From: an uncultured Oscillospiraceae bacterium
GTDB taxonomy: Bacteria; Bacillota; Clostridia; Oscillospirales; Oscillospiraceae
Assembly (NCBI GenBank): GCA_947627735.1
Contig: CANQXG010000020.1
Coordinates: 1-42,125, forward strand
Direction of reading: 5' to 3'
DNA: 42,125 bases
The position numbers and the translations under genes are program-made. Positions 34,675-42,078 of the stretch are shown here, piece by piece; the first letter of the stretch is position 1, and each line of letters starts with the position of its first letter. The notes under the pieces were generated by a model that searched no databases, was not told where the DNA came from, and saw only the letters and a list, made by a program, of their open reading frames with translations.

Positions 34675-34755
34675 AGCCGATCTTCACTGCGGTAAAATAA
34701 ACGGCATTTGGGCTGTGCGGTGAGATCACCGCACGGCTTTTTGTTTTATTTCTTT
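34626..34755 (+). promoter_or_regulatory. Transcription attenuator of pheA: competing hairpins and terminator
   Basis: Three alternative pairings can be read. Segment 1:2: CGGCTTTAC (34626-34634, in the leader ORF) with GTAAAGCCG (34671-34679, over the stop); also TTTACCGC (34630-34637) with GCGGTAAA (34689-34696). Segment 2:3, antiterminator: GATCTTCACTGC (34679-34690) with GCGGTGAGATC (34717-34727), 11 pairs with one bulge and one wobble. Segment 3:4, terminator: 34712-34722 with 34727-34737, loop AGAT, then TTTTTGTTTTATTT. The 2:3 and 3:4 stems share 34717-34727 and cannot coexist. A ribosome waiting at the leader stop would cover 34679-34685 and favour termination. Confidence 0.85.
34712..34750 (+). 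terminator. Leader terminator before pheA
   Basis: GCTGTGCGGTG (34712-34722) pairs with CACCGCACGGC (34727-34737), one U-G wobble, loop AGAT, then a T-run 34738-34750 broken by one G. It is an intrinsic terminator placed upstream of its gene. Confidence 0.93.
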
Positions 34756-34767
34756 CAGAAAGGCAGA

Positions 34768-35916
34768 ATGACGATGGATCTTGGATCGCTGAAGCAGCAG
34801 ATGGACGAGCTGGACGAGCAGATGGGCAAGCTGTTCGCCCGGCGGATGGAGCTGTCCGCCCAGACGGCACGGACCCGCCGGGACATGGGGCTGGTGCCCG
34901 TGGACCTGGCCGGCCAGCGGGAGGCGAAGGACCGGTTCCAGGCCGTGGCAGGCCCGGAGCTGAGCGGCTATGCCGGGGTGGTGTATTCCACGCTCCAGGA
35001 CGTGTGCCAGAGCTATCTGGCCACCCTGCTGCGGGAACCCAGCGCCCTGTGCGCCCGGATCGCCCGGAGCGTGCAGACCACCAAGCCCCTGTTCCCCGAG
35101 TCGGCCACCGTGGCCTGCCAGGGGGTGGAGGGGGCCTATGCCCAGATCGCCGCGGACAAGCTGTTCCACGACGCCCACATCTCCTATGTGAAGAGCTTCG
35201 AGGGCGTGTTCGCCGCCATCGCCAGCGGCTTCTGCCGCTACGGGGTGCTGCCGCTGGAGAACAGCACCGCCGGGTCCGTGAACCGGATCTACGACCTGAT
35301 GATGGAGTACAACTTCAGCATCGTCCGCTCCGTGCGGGTGAAGGTGGACCACAACCTGCTGGTCCGGCCCGGGACAAAGCGGGAGGACATCCGGGAGATA
35401 TTCTCCCACGAGCAGGCCATCGCCCAGTGCGGCGAGTTCATCAAGACCATGCCCGGCGTGCGGGTGACGGTGTGCGAGAACACCGCCGTGGCCGCCAAGC
35501 GGGTGGCCGAGTCAGGCCGGAACGACGTGGCCGCCCTGTCCAGCCACGCCTGCGGCGCTCTGTACGGCCTGGAGACCCTGGCGGCGGACGTGCAGGACAA
35601 GGGCAACAACTACACCCGCTTCATCTGCATCGGCAAGGACCCGGAGATCTTCCCCGGCGCGGACCGGACCAGCATCATGCTCACGGTGAGCCACCGGCCC
35701 GGCTCCCTGTACCGGCTGATGAGCCGGATCACCGCCCTGGGCATCAACCTGACCAAGCTGGAGAGCCGGCCCCTGCCCGACCGGGACTTCGAGTTCATGT
35801 TCTACTTCGACCTGGAGACCAGCGTCTACTCCCCCCGGTTCATCCAGCTGATGGCGGACCTGGAGGAGATGTGCGAGACGTTCCGGTATCTGGGCAGCTA
35901 TTCCGAGATCGTTTGA
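34768..35916 (+). CDS. pheA: Bifunctional chorismate mutase/prephenate dehydratase with ACT domain
   Basis: A 382-residue P-protein. Residues 1-90 form an AroQ-type chorismate mutase helix bundle (QQMDELDEQMGKLFARRMEL, LVPVDLAGQREAK). Residues about 113-287 are prephenate dehydratase, beginning TVACQGVEGAYAQIAA and containing LPLENSTAGSV and the catalytic TRF motif (283-285). The ACT domain (about 297-375) carries ESRP (332-335) for phenylalanine feedback. It turns chorismate into phenylpyruvate. ATG 34768 follows AAAGG closely; ATG 34774 is an equally possible start. Regulation is by the Phe leader and probably by feedback. The membrane protein gene follows after 34 bases. Confidence 0.96.
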   Translation: MTMDLGSLKQQMDELDEQMGKLFARRMELSAQTARTRRDMGLVPVDLAGQREAKDRFQAVAGPELSGYAGVVYSTLQDVCQSYLATLLREPSALCARIARSVQTTKPLFPESATVACQGVEGAYAQIAADKLFHDAHISYVKSFEGVFAAIASGFCRYGVLPLENSTAGSVNRIYDLMMEYNFSIVRSVRVKVDHNLLVRPGTKREDIREIFSHEQAIAQCGEFIKTMPGVRVTVCENTAVAAKRVAESGRNDVAALSSHACGALYGLETLAADVQDKGNNYTRFICIGKDPEIFPGADRTSIMLTVSHRPGSLYRLMSRITALGINLTKLESRPLPDRDFEFMFYFDLETSVYSPRFIQLMADLEEMCETFRYLGSYSEIV

Positions 35917-35950
35917 CCGGCGGCCGGCGGCCGCCCATGGAGGGCGAACC

Positions 35951-37438
35951 ATGTCAAAGCCTCTCTCCCCCCGGGGGAAGGACATCCTGTGCCTGGCGGG
36001 CCTGTTGGCCGGGACGGCGGCGTTCATGCTGGCGTTCACCTGGTCCACCAGCCCTCTGACCCCCACCGTCTATGGCCGGGACGCCGCCTTCTTCACCATG
36101 TGCGGCCAGGCGGTGGCCCGTGGCCGGGTCCCCTACCTGGACTTTTTCGACATCAAGGGTCCCCTGATCTTCTTCGCGGAGGCCCTGGGGCAGCGTCTGG
36201 CCTGGGGCCGGACGGGGGCGTTTTTCATCCAGTTCCCCTTCACCTTCGCCGCGGCGGTGTGCCTGTTTCTGGCCGCCCGGCAGTTTTTGAGCCGGCCCGG
36301 GGCCATGGCCGCCGTGGTCTGCGCGGGGCTGTACCTGGCCGCCACGGAGGAGGGGGGCAACCTGACGGAGGACTTCTGCCTGCCCCTGGCGGCGCTGTGT
36401 CTGCTCCTGGCCCTGCGCCGGGCGGAGGATGAGGAGTATACAGACTGGCGCCTGCCCGTTTTCGCCCTGGTCTGCGGGGCGTGCAGCGGGTGCGCCGCGT
36501 GGGTGAAGATCACCCACGGTGCGCTGATCTTCGGGGCGGTGGCCTATTTCGTGTGCGCACTGGTGCGGCAGAAAAATTGGAAATGTCTGGCACTTTGCGC
36601 CCTGGCCTATCTGGGGGGCCTGGCAGCCGTGTCCGCGCCGCTGGTGACCTGGTTCGCCTCCAAGGGCGCCCTGGGCGAGCTGCTGCGGGGCACCTTCATC
36701 GCCCCGCTGACCTACGCCGGCGGCGGGCTGGCGGCCCGGGACGCCTCCCAGTGGCTGACCCTGGCCAAGGGCATGGCCCCCATCGCCGGGGCCGTGGGGC
36801 TGGTGCTGCTGACCCGGCTGCACCGGCAGCCGTTGGGCCGGATGATCCTGTGCTGCTGCGCCGTGTCCGCGGCGGCTCTGGTGCCCGGCTACGCCTACAC
36901 CCACTACTTCATCATGGTCTGCCCCTATGTGCTGCTGGACGCGGCCCTGCTGGGCACTCTGCTCCGATCCGCCGACGGTCGGCGGCTGGCCTGGCTGCTG
37001 GCGGGATTGGGCACGGCGACGCTGCTGATCGGGGCGCTGGTCCCCGCCGGCGAGGCGGCGGGCTATATCCGCCGGGGCATGACCCAGCCGGTGAGCGAGC
37101 GCACCGCCTCCTATCGGGAGCAGGCCGCGCTGATCCCCCCGGAGGAGCGGGACCAGGTCCTGGCCTATGAAACTCCCCCGGCCTGGTACGTGATCTGCGA
37201 CATCCTGCCCTGCTACCGGTACTGCGCCTTCGACCTGTCCACCTGGCAGGCGCAGGTGACGGAGGAGTACATAGAGATGCTCCGCACCGATCCGCCCGTC
37301 TGGTATGCGGTGTCCTCCGACGCCCTGGGGCGGGGAAAGCCCCTGGACCTGGCGGTGGCGGAGGTGCTGGCCCGGCGCTATGAGCCGGTGCACGGGGCCT
37401 CCGACGGGACGGTGCTGTACCGCCTGCGGGCGGAGTGA
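35951..37438 (+). CDS. Polytopic membrane protein, GT39/PMT-like glycosyltransferase
   Basis: A 495-residue protein with about ten membrane spans and a C-terminal extracytoplasmic part. After span 1, VYGRDAAFFTMCGQAVARGRVPYLDFFDIKG has the first-loop pattern of PMT-type GT-C glycosyltransferases (Asp in YGRD and DFFDIKGP), which use lipid-linked sugars. The C-terminal 110 residues (PEERDQVLAYE, YRYCAFDL) resemble the soluble domain of that family. The acceptor is unknown. GGAGGG precedes ATG 35951. It lies in the same transcript as pheA, so a link to Phe supply is possible but may be incidental. Confidence 0.85.
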   Translation: MSKPLSPRGKDILCLAGLLAGTAAFMLAFTWSTSPLTPTVYGRDAAFFTMCGQAVARGRVPYLDFFDIKGPLIFFAEALGQRLAWGRTGAFFIQFPFTFAAAVCLFLAARQFLSRPGAMAAVVCAGLYLAATEEGGNLTEDFCLPLAALCLLLALRRAEDEEYTDWRLPVFALVCGACSGCAAWVKITHGALIFGAVAYFVCALVRQKNWKCLALCALAYLGGLAAVSAPLVTWFASKGALGELLRGTFIAPLTYAGGGLAARDASQWLTLAKGMAPIAGAVGLVLLTRLHRQPLGRMILCCCAVSAAALVPGYAYTHYFIMVCPYVLLDAALLGTLLRSADGRRLAWLLAGLGTATLLIGALVPAGEAAGYIRRGMTQPVSERTASYREQAALIPPEERDQVLAYETPPAWYVICDILPCYRYCAFDLSTWQAQVTEEYIEMLRTDPPVWYAVSSDALGRGKPLDLAVAEVLARRYEPVHGASDGTVLYRLRAE

Positions 37439-37458
37439 TCCGCGCAAAACATATCAAG

Positions 37459-37500
37459 AAGGACGGTGTGGCCGAAGCCGCACCGTCCTTTGTTTTTCCT
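37459..37500 (+). terminator. Terminator after the glycosyltransferase-like gene
   Basis: AAGGACGGTGTGGC (37459-37472) pairs with GCCGCACCGTCCTT (37477-37490), one wobble, loop CGAA, then TGTTTTTCC. It lies between converging genes. Confidence 0.9.
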
Positions 37501-37503
37501 TTT

Positions 37504-38679
37504 TTATTTTTCCCGGCGGGGCCGGTCGGCGTACAGCAGCACCGTGTCCCCCGGCGCCAGGACCAGCTCCTCCCCGGGCGTCACCAGCCCATCCCCCCGG
37601 CGGACCATCACGATCCGCGCCCGGCGGGAGATGTCCAGCTGGCCGATGGGCAGGCCCGCCCAGGGGTGGCCGGGCCGGAGGGTGACCTCCCGGAGGGTGA
37701 TGCCGGCCTCGTCCCGGGAACCCAGGGCGCCCAGCACCAGCCCGTCCCCGGGCGCGAGGGCCGTGTCGGCGCGGGGCACGATCACCTCCGCCCCCCGCTG
37801 GATCACCGCCGGGATCAGCTCCGGGGGCAGGGGCAGCTGCCCCACCGGCCTGCCCGTCCAGGGGTGGTCCGGCCCCAGGGCCAGGCGCACGAAGCGGATG
37901 TCCGTGACCCCGTCGTCATCCCCCTGGTCCTTCAGGCGGGTGTACTGCTCCACGAAGCCGGCGGAGAGGATGCCGGTGGGGATGGCCACCATGCCCACCC
38001 CCAGGAACGTCAGCACCGTGCCGAAGGCCCGGCCTGCGGCGGTGATGGGGTAGATGTCCCCGTAGCCCACCGTCAGAAGGGTGGACACCGCCCACCAGAA
38101 CCCGGAGAAGGCGTTGCGGAACACCTCCGGCTGGGCCTCATGCTCCAGGCTGTACATGCACAGCGACGCGGCCACCATCAGCACCAGGATGATGAAGATG
38201 GAGCTGATGAGCTGGTCTTTCTTGCTGCGGACCACGTCGGCGATCACGTTCAGGGCGTCGTAGTAGGCGTTCACCCGGAACAGCCGCAGTATCCGCACCA
38301 CCCGGAACATCCGGAACACCACCACTCCCGACGGGAAGAACACCGGCAGGAAATAGGGCAGGAAGGACAGCAGGTCCACGACTCCGCTGAAGGAGGTCAT
38401 GTACCGCACCGTGGCCCGCCCACGGGTCAGCTTTGGATAGAGATACTCCGCCGTCCACACCCGCAGGGCGTACTCCGCCGCGAAGCACACCACCGTCACC
38501 AGCTCCACCGCCGCCATCGTATCCCGGTAGGGGACGGAGCTGTCGAAGGTGGAGAACACGGCGATGAACAGGTTGGCCAGAATCATGGCGATCAGGCCCA
38601 CGTCGAAAAGCCGGCTGGGCAGGTCCTGCCGGTTGCCGATCTGGATGATGTCGAATATCCGCTTTTTCCGCGCCTCCAT
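37504..38679 (-). CDS. Voltage-gated-type potassium channel with two TrkA-C domains
   Basis: A 391-residue channel. Six membrane segments include an S4-like helix with regularly spaced Arg (FRMFRVVRILRLFRV), and the selectivity filter is TVGYGD. After S6 come two TrkA-C-like domains (LGPDHPWTGRPVGQLPLP and LRPGHPWAGLPIGQLDI), which bind nucleotides or ions in other channels; cyclic dinucleotides bind such domains in Firmicutes, but this is inference. ATG 38679 is chosen, with GGAGG eleven bases upstream; ATG 38709 overlaps the previous stop and has a crowded ribosome site. It is the last gene of the minus-strand operon. Confidence 0.88.
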   Translation of the reverse strand: MEARKKRIFDIIQIGNRQDLPSRLFDVGLIAMILANLFIAVFSTFDSSVPYRDTMAAVELVTVVCFAAEYALRVWTAEYLYPKLTRGRATVRYMTSFSGVVDLLSFLPYFLPVFFPSGVVVFRMFRVVRILRLFRVNAYYDALNVIADVVRSKKDQLISSIFIILVLMVAASLCMYSLEHEAQPEVFRNAFSGFWWAVSTLLTVGYGDIYPITAAGRAFGTVLTFLGVGMVAIPTGILSAGFVEQYTRLKDQGDDDGVTDIRFVRLALGPDHPWTGRPVGQLPLPPELIPAVIQRGAEVIVPRADTALAPGDGLVLGALGSRDEAGITLREVTLRPGHPWAGLPIGQLDISRRARIVMVRRGDGLVTPGEELVLAPGDTVLLYADRPRREK

Positions 38680-38705
38680 GGTCCCGTGCCCCTCCTCGCC
38701 CGATG

Positions 38706-39365
38706 TCATTTCTCCTCTGTCAGCATCTCATAGAGCGCCTGGGTGTCCGCCGCCGTCCGCCTCGGCCCGTAGGGGGCCAGCTCCTCCGCCGTGCGAAAGC
38801 CCCAGGCGACGATGATCTCGTCCATGCCGGCGTTCCGGGCGGTCTGCACGTCCACCTCCGAGTCGCCGATATACACCGCCCGCGCCCGGTCGGCGCCGGT
38901 CTGGGCCAGGGCCTCGTTGACCATGTCTGGGGCGGGCTTCTTCCCCACACCCGGTCGCTCGCCGATGGCCACGTCGAAGGCCCCGGGGAAGAACCGGCCG
39001 CACAGGTCCTTCACCCCGTAGTCCACCTTGTTGGACACCACCGCCAGGCGCAGCCCCGCCGCCCGCAGCCGCTCCAGCAGCGACGCGATGCCCTCATAGG
39101 GCCGGGTGTTGTCCAGATCGTGCTGCTTATAGTGGACGTGGAAGGTTTCATAGAGCCGGTCCAGCTCCGCCGGGTCCGTATCCGCCGGGGCGCCCCGCTC
39201 CACCAGCTTGCGCACCCCGTTTCCCACGAACCGGCGCACCTCCTCCAGCGTCCGCGCCGGATAGCCGTGGCTGGTCAGGGCGTAGTTCAGGCTGTTTTTC
39301 AGATCCTCCAGCGTGTAGAGGATCGTCCCGTCCAGGTCGAATATGACCAGGTCATATTTTCTCAT
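38706..39365 (-). CDS. HAD-family phosphatase, phosphoglycolate phosphatase-like
   Basis: A 219-residue HAD hydrolase of subfamily IA with FDLDGT (Asp10, Asp12), a helical cap of about 65 residues, VVSNK for motif II, the Lys in GVGKKPAPD for motif III, and GDSEVD as motif IV. The closest recognisable role is phosphoglycolate or a related phosphate ester. Its start overlaps the stop of the kinase-like gene (ATGA), so the pair is translationally coupled. Confidence 0.92.
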   Translation of the reverse strand: MRKYDLVIFDLDGTILYTLEDLKNSLNYALTSHGYPARTLEEVRRFVGNGVRKLVERGAPADTDPAELDRLYETFHVHYKQHDLDNTRPYEGIASLLERLRAAGLRLAVVSNKVDYGVKDLCGRFFPGAFDVAIGERPGVGKKPAPDMVNEALAQTGADRARAVYIGDSEVDVQTARNAGMDEIIVAWGFRTAEELAPYGPRRTAADTQALYEMLTEEK

Positions 39366-39889
39366 ATGCTCTCCTCCCTCCGGCAGGCGGCCAGGGCCTG
39401 CTCTGCCAGTTCCGCCACGGTCCTGCCGGCGGTGTTGATCCGTATCACGTCATGGAAGGCCCGCTGGCTGGCCTGGCACAGGCCGATGTGCTGAGCACAC
39501 CAGCAGTCCGCCTCCTCGCCCCGGGCCAGGATGCGCCTGCGGATGGTGTCGTCGTCCGCCTCCAGCAGGATGTGCAGGACATGCACGCCCTTTTCCCGCA
39601 GCGGCCGGGCGACCGCCTCGAAGGACCCGGGCCGCACCAGCGTCATGGGCACGTATACGTCCCCGCCGAAGCCCTCCGCGATATCCCCCAGCAGCGCCGC
39701 GCACATCTCCGGCCACCGGGGATAGTCCTCGTATATGGCGCCGCGGTTCAGCGCCGGCGGCAGGTTGTCCCGCACCGCGTCCCCCACCGCCTCCGCGTCG
39801 AAGACGAAGCTATCGGGCCGCCGCTGATGGAGTGCCAGGGCCAGCGTGCTCTTGCCCACCCCGTAGGGGCCGTCGATCCAGACGATCAC
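39362..39889 (-). CDS. P-loop kinase-like protein with GTG start
   Basis: A 175-residue P-loop NTPase: Walker A GPYGVGKST at residues 7-15, FDAEAVGDAVRD, and VLHILLEADDDTIRRRILARGEE, with the Arg-rich lid of nucleoside or small-molecule kinases (chloramphenicol-phosphotransferase or TmrB-like group). The substrate is unknown. I choose GTG 39889 because GGGAGGAGAG precedes it and GTGA overlaps the stop of the upstream gene; the ATG at 39931 has no ribosome site. Its own stop overlaps the HAD start. Confidence 0.85.
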   Translation of the reverse strand: MIVWIDGPYGVGKSTLALALHQRRPDSFVFDAEAVGDAVRDNLPPALNRGAIYEDYPRWPEMCAALLGDIAEGFGGDVYVPMTLVRPGSFEAVARPLREKGVHVLHILLEADDDTIRRRILARGEEADCWCAQHIGLCQASQRAFHDVIRINTAGRTVAELAEQALAACRREESI

Positions 39890-40494
39890 GGCTCTCCTCC
39901 CGCGCCGGCGGCCCCGTCCGGCATGTACCACCAGGAGTTAAAGCCGTAGAGATAGGTCCGGGCGCCCCGGGGCATCTGGGTGGCGGCGTTGAACACGTTG
40001 TAATAGTCCCCCGCCCCCATGCCGATGCACAGCGTGCCCATGGCCAGGCAGAACACCAGCCGGGGCCATATCATCCCGATGACGTAGGGGACCAGCCCGA
40101 ACACCAGGTTCGGCAGCAGGGACATGAATATGAACCGGCCCTTGCTCATGGTCTCCGGACCCACCACGAACAGCAGCCCCTGGGCCAGGTTGGTGTAAAG
40201 ATATGCATCCTCCCGGAAGCACACCGCGTGCAGCAGCTCGTGGGGGAACAGCGTCAGCAGCGACGCGACGCACCCCAGCGGCAGCTGCCAGCGGCTTTCC
40301 ACGAACCAGGGCCGGCACCGCGCCGCCGCCCCGATCCCCAGCAGCACCGTCAGCACCAGGCACAGGCCGTTGGCCAGCAGGCTCATCTGTTTGGTGTCCT
40401 TCACCTCTTTGAAGGGCACCGCCCCGGGCATGTGCTCCCCCCGGGGGAGGCTGTTCGGGTCCAGATTGTATTTTCCCATGTAATGCAGCTTCAT
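39886..40494 (-). CDS. DUF3267 membrane protein with HExxH motif
   Basis: A 202-residue protein with four or five spans and HELLH (residues 85-89) in FPHELLHAVCF, the metal-binding pattern of DUF3267 putative zincin-type proteases. The second half has GRFIFMSLLPNLVFGLVPYVIGMIWP and GAGDYYN. It may be an intramembrane metalloprotease, as the motif suggests, without known target. ATG 40494 follows GAGGAGAG eight bases upstream; the frame extends to 40521 without a ribosome site. It starts 11 bases after the MGMT-like gene. Confidence 0.88.
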   Translation of the reverse strand: MKLHYMGKYNLDPNSLPRGEHMPGAVPFKEVKDTKQMSLLANGLCLVLTVLLGIGAAARCRPWFVESRWQLPLGCVASLLTLFPHELLHAVCFREDAYLYTNLAQGLLFVVGPETMSKGRFIFMSLLPNLVFGLVPYVIGMIWPRLVFCLAMGTLCIGMGAGDYYNVFNAATQMPRGARTYLYGFNSWWYMPDGAAGAGGEP

Positions 40495-40505
40495 CGGCTC
40501 TCTCC

Positions 40506-40814
40506 TCATTCCGGCCGCCACAGACAGCGGTCCATATCCACCGTGCCGTCCGGGCGGAAGACAACGCCCTCCGCCTCCAGCAAAAACCGCTGGCCGTCCG
40601 GCATATGCGCGTCAAAGGCCTTTTTCGTGCCCCCGGCCCGGTCCACCACCCGGTGGCAGGGCACGCCGCTGCCCTCCGGGCAGGAGGCCATGGCCCAGCC
40701 CACCAGCCGGGCGCCCCGGGGCCGGCCCGTCATGCGGGCGATCTGCCCATAGGTGGCCACCTTCCCGGCGGGAATCTGCCGCACGATGTTCCAGATGTCC
40801 TCAAAGGTGTTCAT
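40506..40814 (-). CDS. Short MGMT-family protein with intact active-site Cys
   Basis: A 102-residue protein matching the DNA-binding domain of O6-alkylguanine-DNA methyltransferases: VRQIPAGKVATYGQIA, VGWAMA, and PCHRVV with Cys53. The N-terminal half of full-length Ogt is missing, as in the MGMT-like (Ybaz/ATL) group; those have Trp in place of Cys, but here Cys remains. It could therefore still remove alkyl groups or only bind damage. GGAG precedes the ATG by eight bases. It lies 30 bases after the DUF1835 gene and is probably cotranscribed. Confidence 0.9.
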   Translation of the reverse strand: MNTFEDIWNIVRQIPAGKVATYGQIARMTGRPRGARLVGWAMASCPEGSGVPCHRVVDRAGGTKKAFDAHMPDGQRFLLEAEGVVFRPDGTVDMDRCLWRPE

Positions 40815-40844
40815 GGTCTTTTCTCCACAACGGGGAAGTGATTT

Positions 40845-41795
40845 TTACTGCGCAAGACGCATCTCGTTCTGGTAGAAGCCGTCGCCCCTGGACACCGTGA
40901 TCAGCTCTCCCCGGTTTTCCATGGCCTGGATACGCTTGGCGATCCACCAGTCGCCGATCCCCAGCTGGCACCGCACCATCACATCAGCAATAAGCTGGGC
41001 CACCCGGAAGGTCCCGTCAGGGATATGGGCGCGGATGAATGGGTCGTAAAAGTCCTCCGCCACACTGTGCAGCCGCCCGTTCACGACCGCGCGCAGGGGG
41101 GCATTCTCCTCCCGGAGCCGGGACCACTCCATGGCGGCAGCCCTGCGGACATTTGGGGGGATCTCCCGTTCCAGCGGCAGATACGCTGCCCAGTCCCCCG
41201 GGGACAGCTCCCCCCAGTTCATACAGGACAGCGCCGTGCCGTCCCCCAATGGCATCCACCGGGGCATCTCCACAGCCGTCACGGGACAGCCGCTGTCCCG
41301 CAGCAGCCAGAGCACGTCGTAAAACCCGCACAGGGAATAGGGGGCGCCGCTGTACCAGATGCGCACCGCTTCCCCCTGCTCGCCGCCCTCCAAAAGGCGC
41401 TTCCTGTCCCGCCGGCGTGCTTCCCAGAGCATATCCCGCTGGGTGTGATCCTCCGGGTCACAGCCCGGGAGAGGAAAGTCCCCGCCCAGCCAGGCGGTGA
41501 GCAGGTCAAACCGGGCTTTCTCCGCGTCCGGACCGCTGAGCGGGCCGATGTCCAGCCCCATGCTGGGGCACAGCACATCGCCCGGGTCGCCGCCCACGGG
41601 CCGCGCCCGGCGGCTTTCCCTCTCCCGCCGGGCCTTCAGCCGGGCCATGGCCTGCTCCTTCTCCTCCCGGGTGGGTTCCTGTTCCCCGTCACCGAGAATA
41701 AAGGCGATCGGACCGTCGGCCCCATCGGATGGACCGCAGCGTGTGGCCAGCTTCAGCGCGCCGCACTCACTGTCGGAAAAAACGATCTGCAGCAT
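40845..41795 (-). CDS. DUF1835/DUF3658-type protein
   Basis: A 316-residue cytoplasmic protein. MLQIVFSDSECGALKLA is the usual start of DUF1835 proteins, and the C-terminal IAKRIQAMENRGELITV and YQNEMRL resemble DUF3658. A charged helical stretch (TREEKEQAMARLKARRERESRRA) lies between. No catalytic residues are known and the role is unknown. ATG 41795 is chosen: it gives the family N-terminus and lies 40 bases after the -10 at 41835-41840; no good ribosome site is seen (CGGAG is near). The gene starts the minus-strand operon just after the rRNA terminator. Confidence 0.85.
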   Translation of the reverse strand: MLQIVFSDSECGALKLATRCGPSDGADGPIAFILGDGEQEPTREEKEQAMARLKARRERESRRARPVGGDPGDVLCPSMGLDIGPLSGPDAEKARFDLLTAWLGGDFPLPGCDPEDHTQRDMLWEARRRDRKRLLEGGEQGEAVRIWYSGAPYSLCGFYDVLWLLRDSGCPVTAVEMPRWMPLGDGTALSCMNWGELSPGDWAAYLPLEREIPPNVRRAAAMEWSRLREENAPLRAVVNGRLHSVAEDFYDPFIRAHIPDGTFRVAQLIADVMVRCQLGIGDWWIAKRIQAMENRGELITVSRGDGFYQNEMRLAQ

Positions 41796-41834
41796 GGTAA
41801 AACTCCGTTTCAGATCCCGATCTGTCTTGCAGTC

Positions 41835-41863
41835 AGTATACCACATTTCCTGGCATAAAGAAA
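41835..41863 (-). promoter_or_regulatory. Possible promoter of the DUF1835 operon
   Basis: On the minus strand TATACT (41840-41835) with weak TTTCTT (41863-41858) 17 bp away; the latter lies in the T-run of the rRNA terminator. Read-through from the rRNA operon is an alternative. Confidence 0.45.
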
Positions 41864-41889
41864 TCCCCTGGAGCAACGCTCCAGGGGAT
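41854..41889 (-). terminator. Terminator of the rRNA operon
   Basis: ATCCCCTGGAGC (41863-41874) and GCTCCAGGGGAT (41878-41889) pair perfectly, loop of three; on the minus strand TTCTTTATG follows. Confidence 0.92.
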
Positions 41890-41892
41890 GAT

Positions 41893-42008
41893 GTTGGCAG
41901 CGACCTATTTTTCCGGTCCGTCTCCAGACAAGTATCGTCGGCACAGTCGGGCTTAACTGCCGTGTTCGGAATGGGAACGGGTGGACCCCCGCTGTAATAG
42001 CCACCAAC
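41893..42008 (-). rRNA. rrf: 5S ribosomal RNA
   Basis: About 116 bases. On the minus strand it begins GTTGGTGGCTATTACAGC and ends CGCTGCCAAC; the ends pair. The conserved core CCCGTTCCCATTCCGAACAC and GTTAAGCCCGA are present. The ends are set by the terminal stem and could be off by a base or two. Confidence 0.96.
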
Positions 42009-42078
42009 TTTTCAAGGCCTGCGCCCTGAAGACTGAACAATGGAAGGGGGAGTTGTCAAGGCCTGAGTCTGCCAAATA
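42009..42078 (-). other. 23S-5S spacer
   Basis: A spacer of about 70 bases without a tRNA. TCAAGGCCTG occurs twice (42012-42021 and 42056-42065). Confidence 0.75.

Noticed and set aside
34588-34767. T-box riboswitch before pheA
   Set aside because: No T-box consensus, no specifier stem, and a leader of only about 170 bases; the Phe-rich leader ORF explains the terminator better.
42009-42078. tRNA gene in the 23S-5S spacer
   Set aside because: About 70 bases without cloverleaf or conserved TTC arm.
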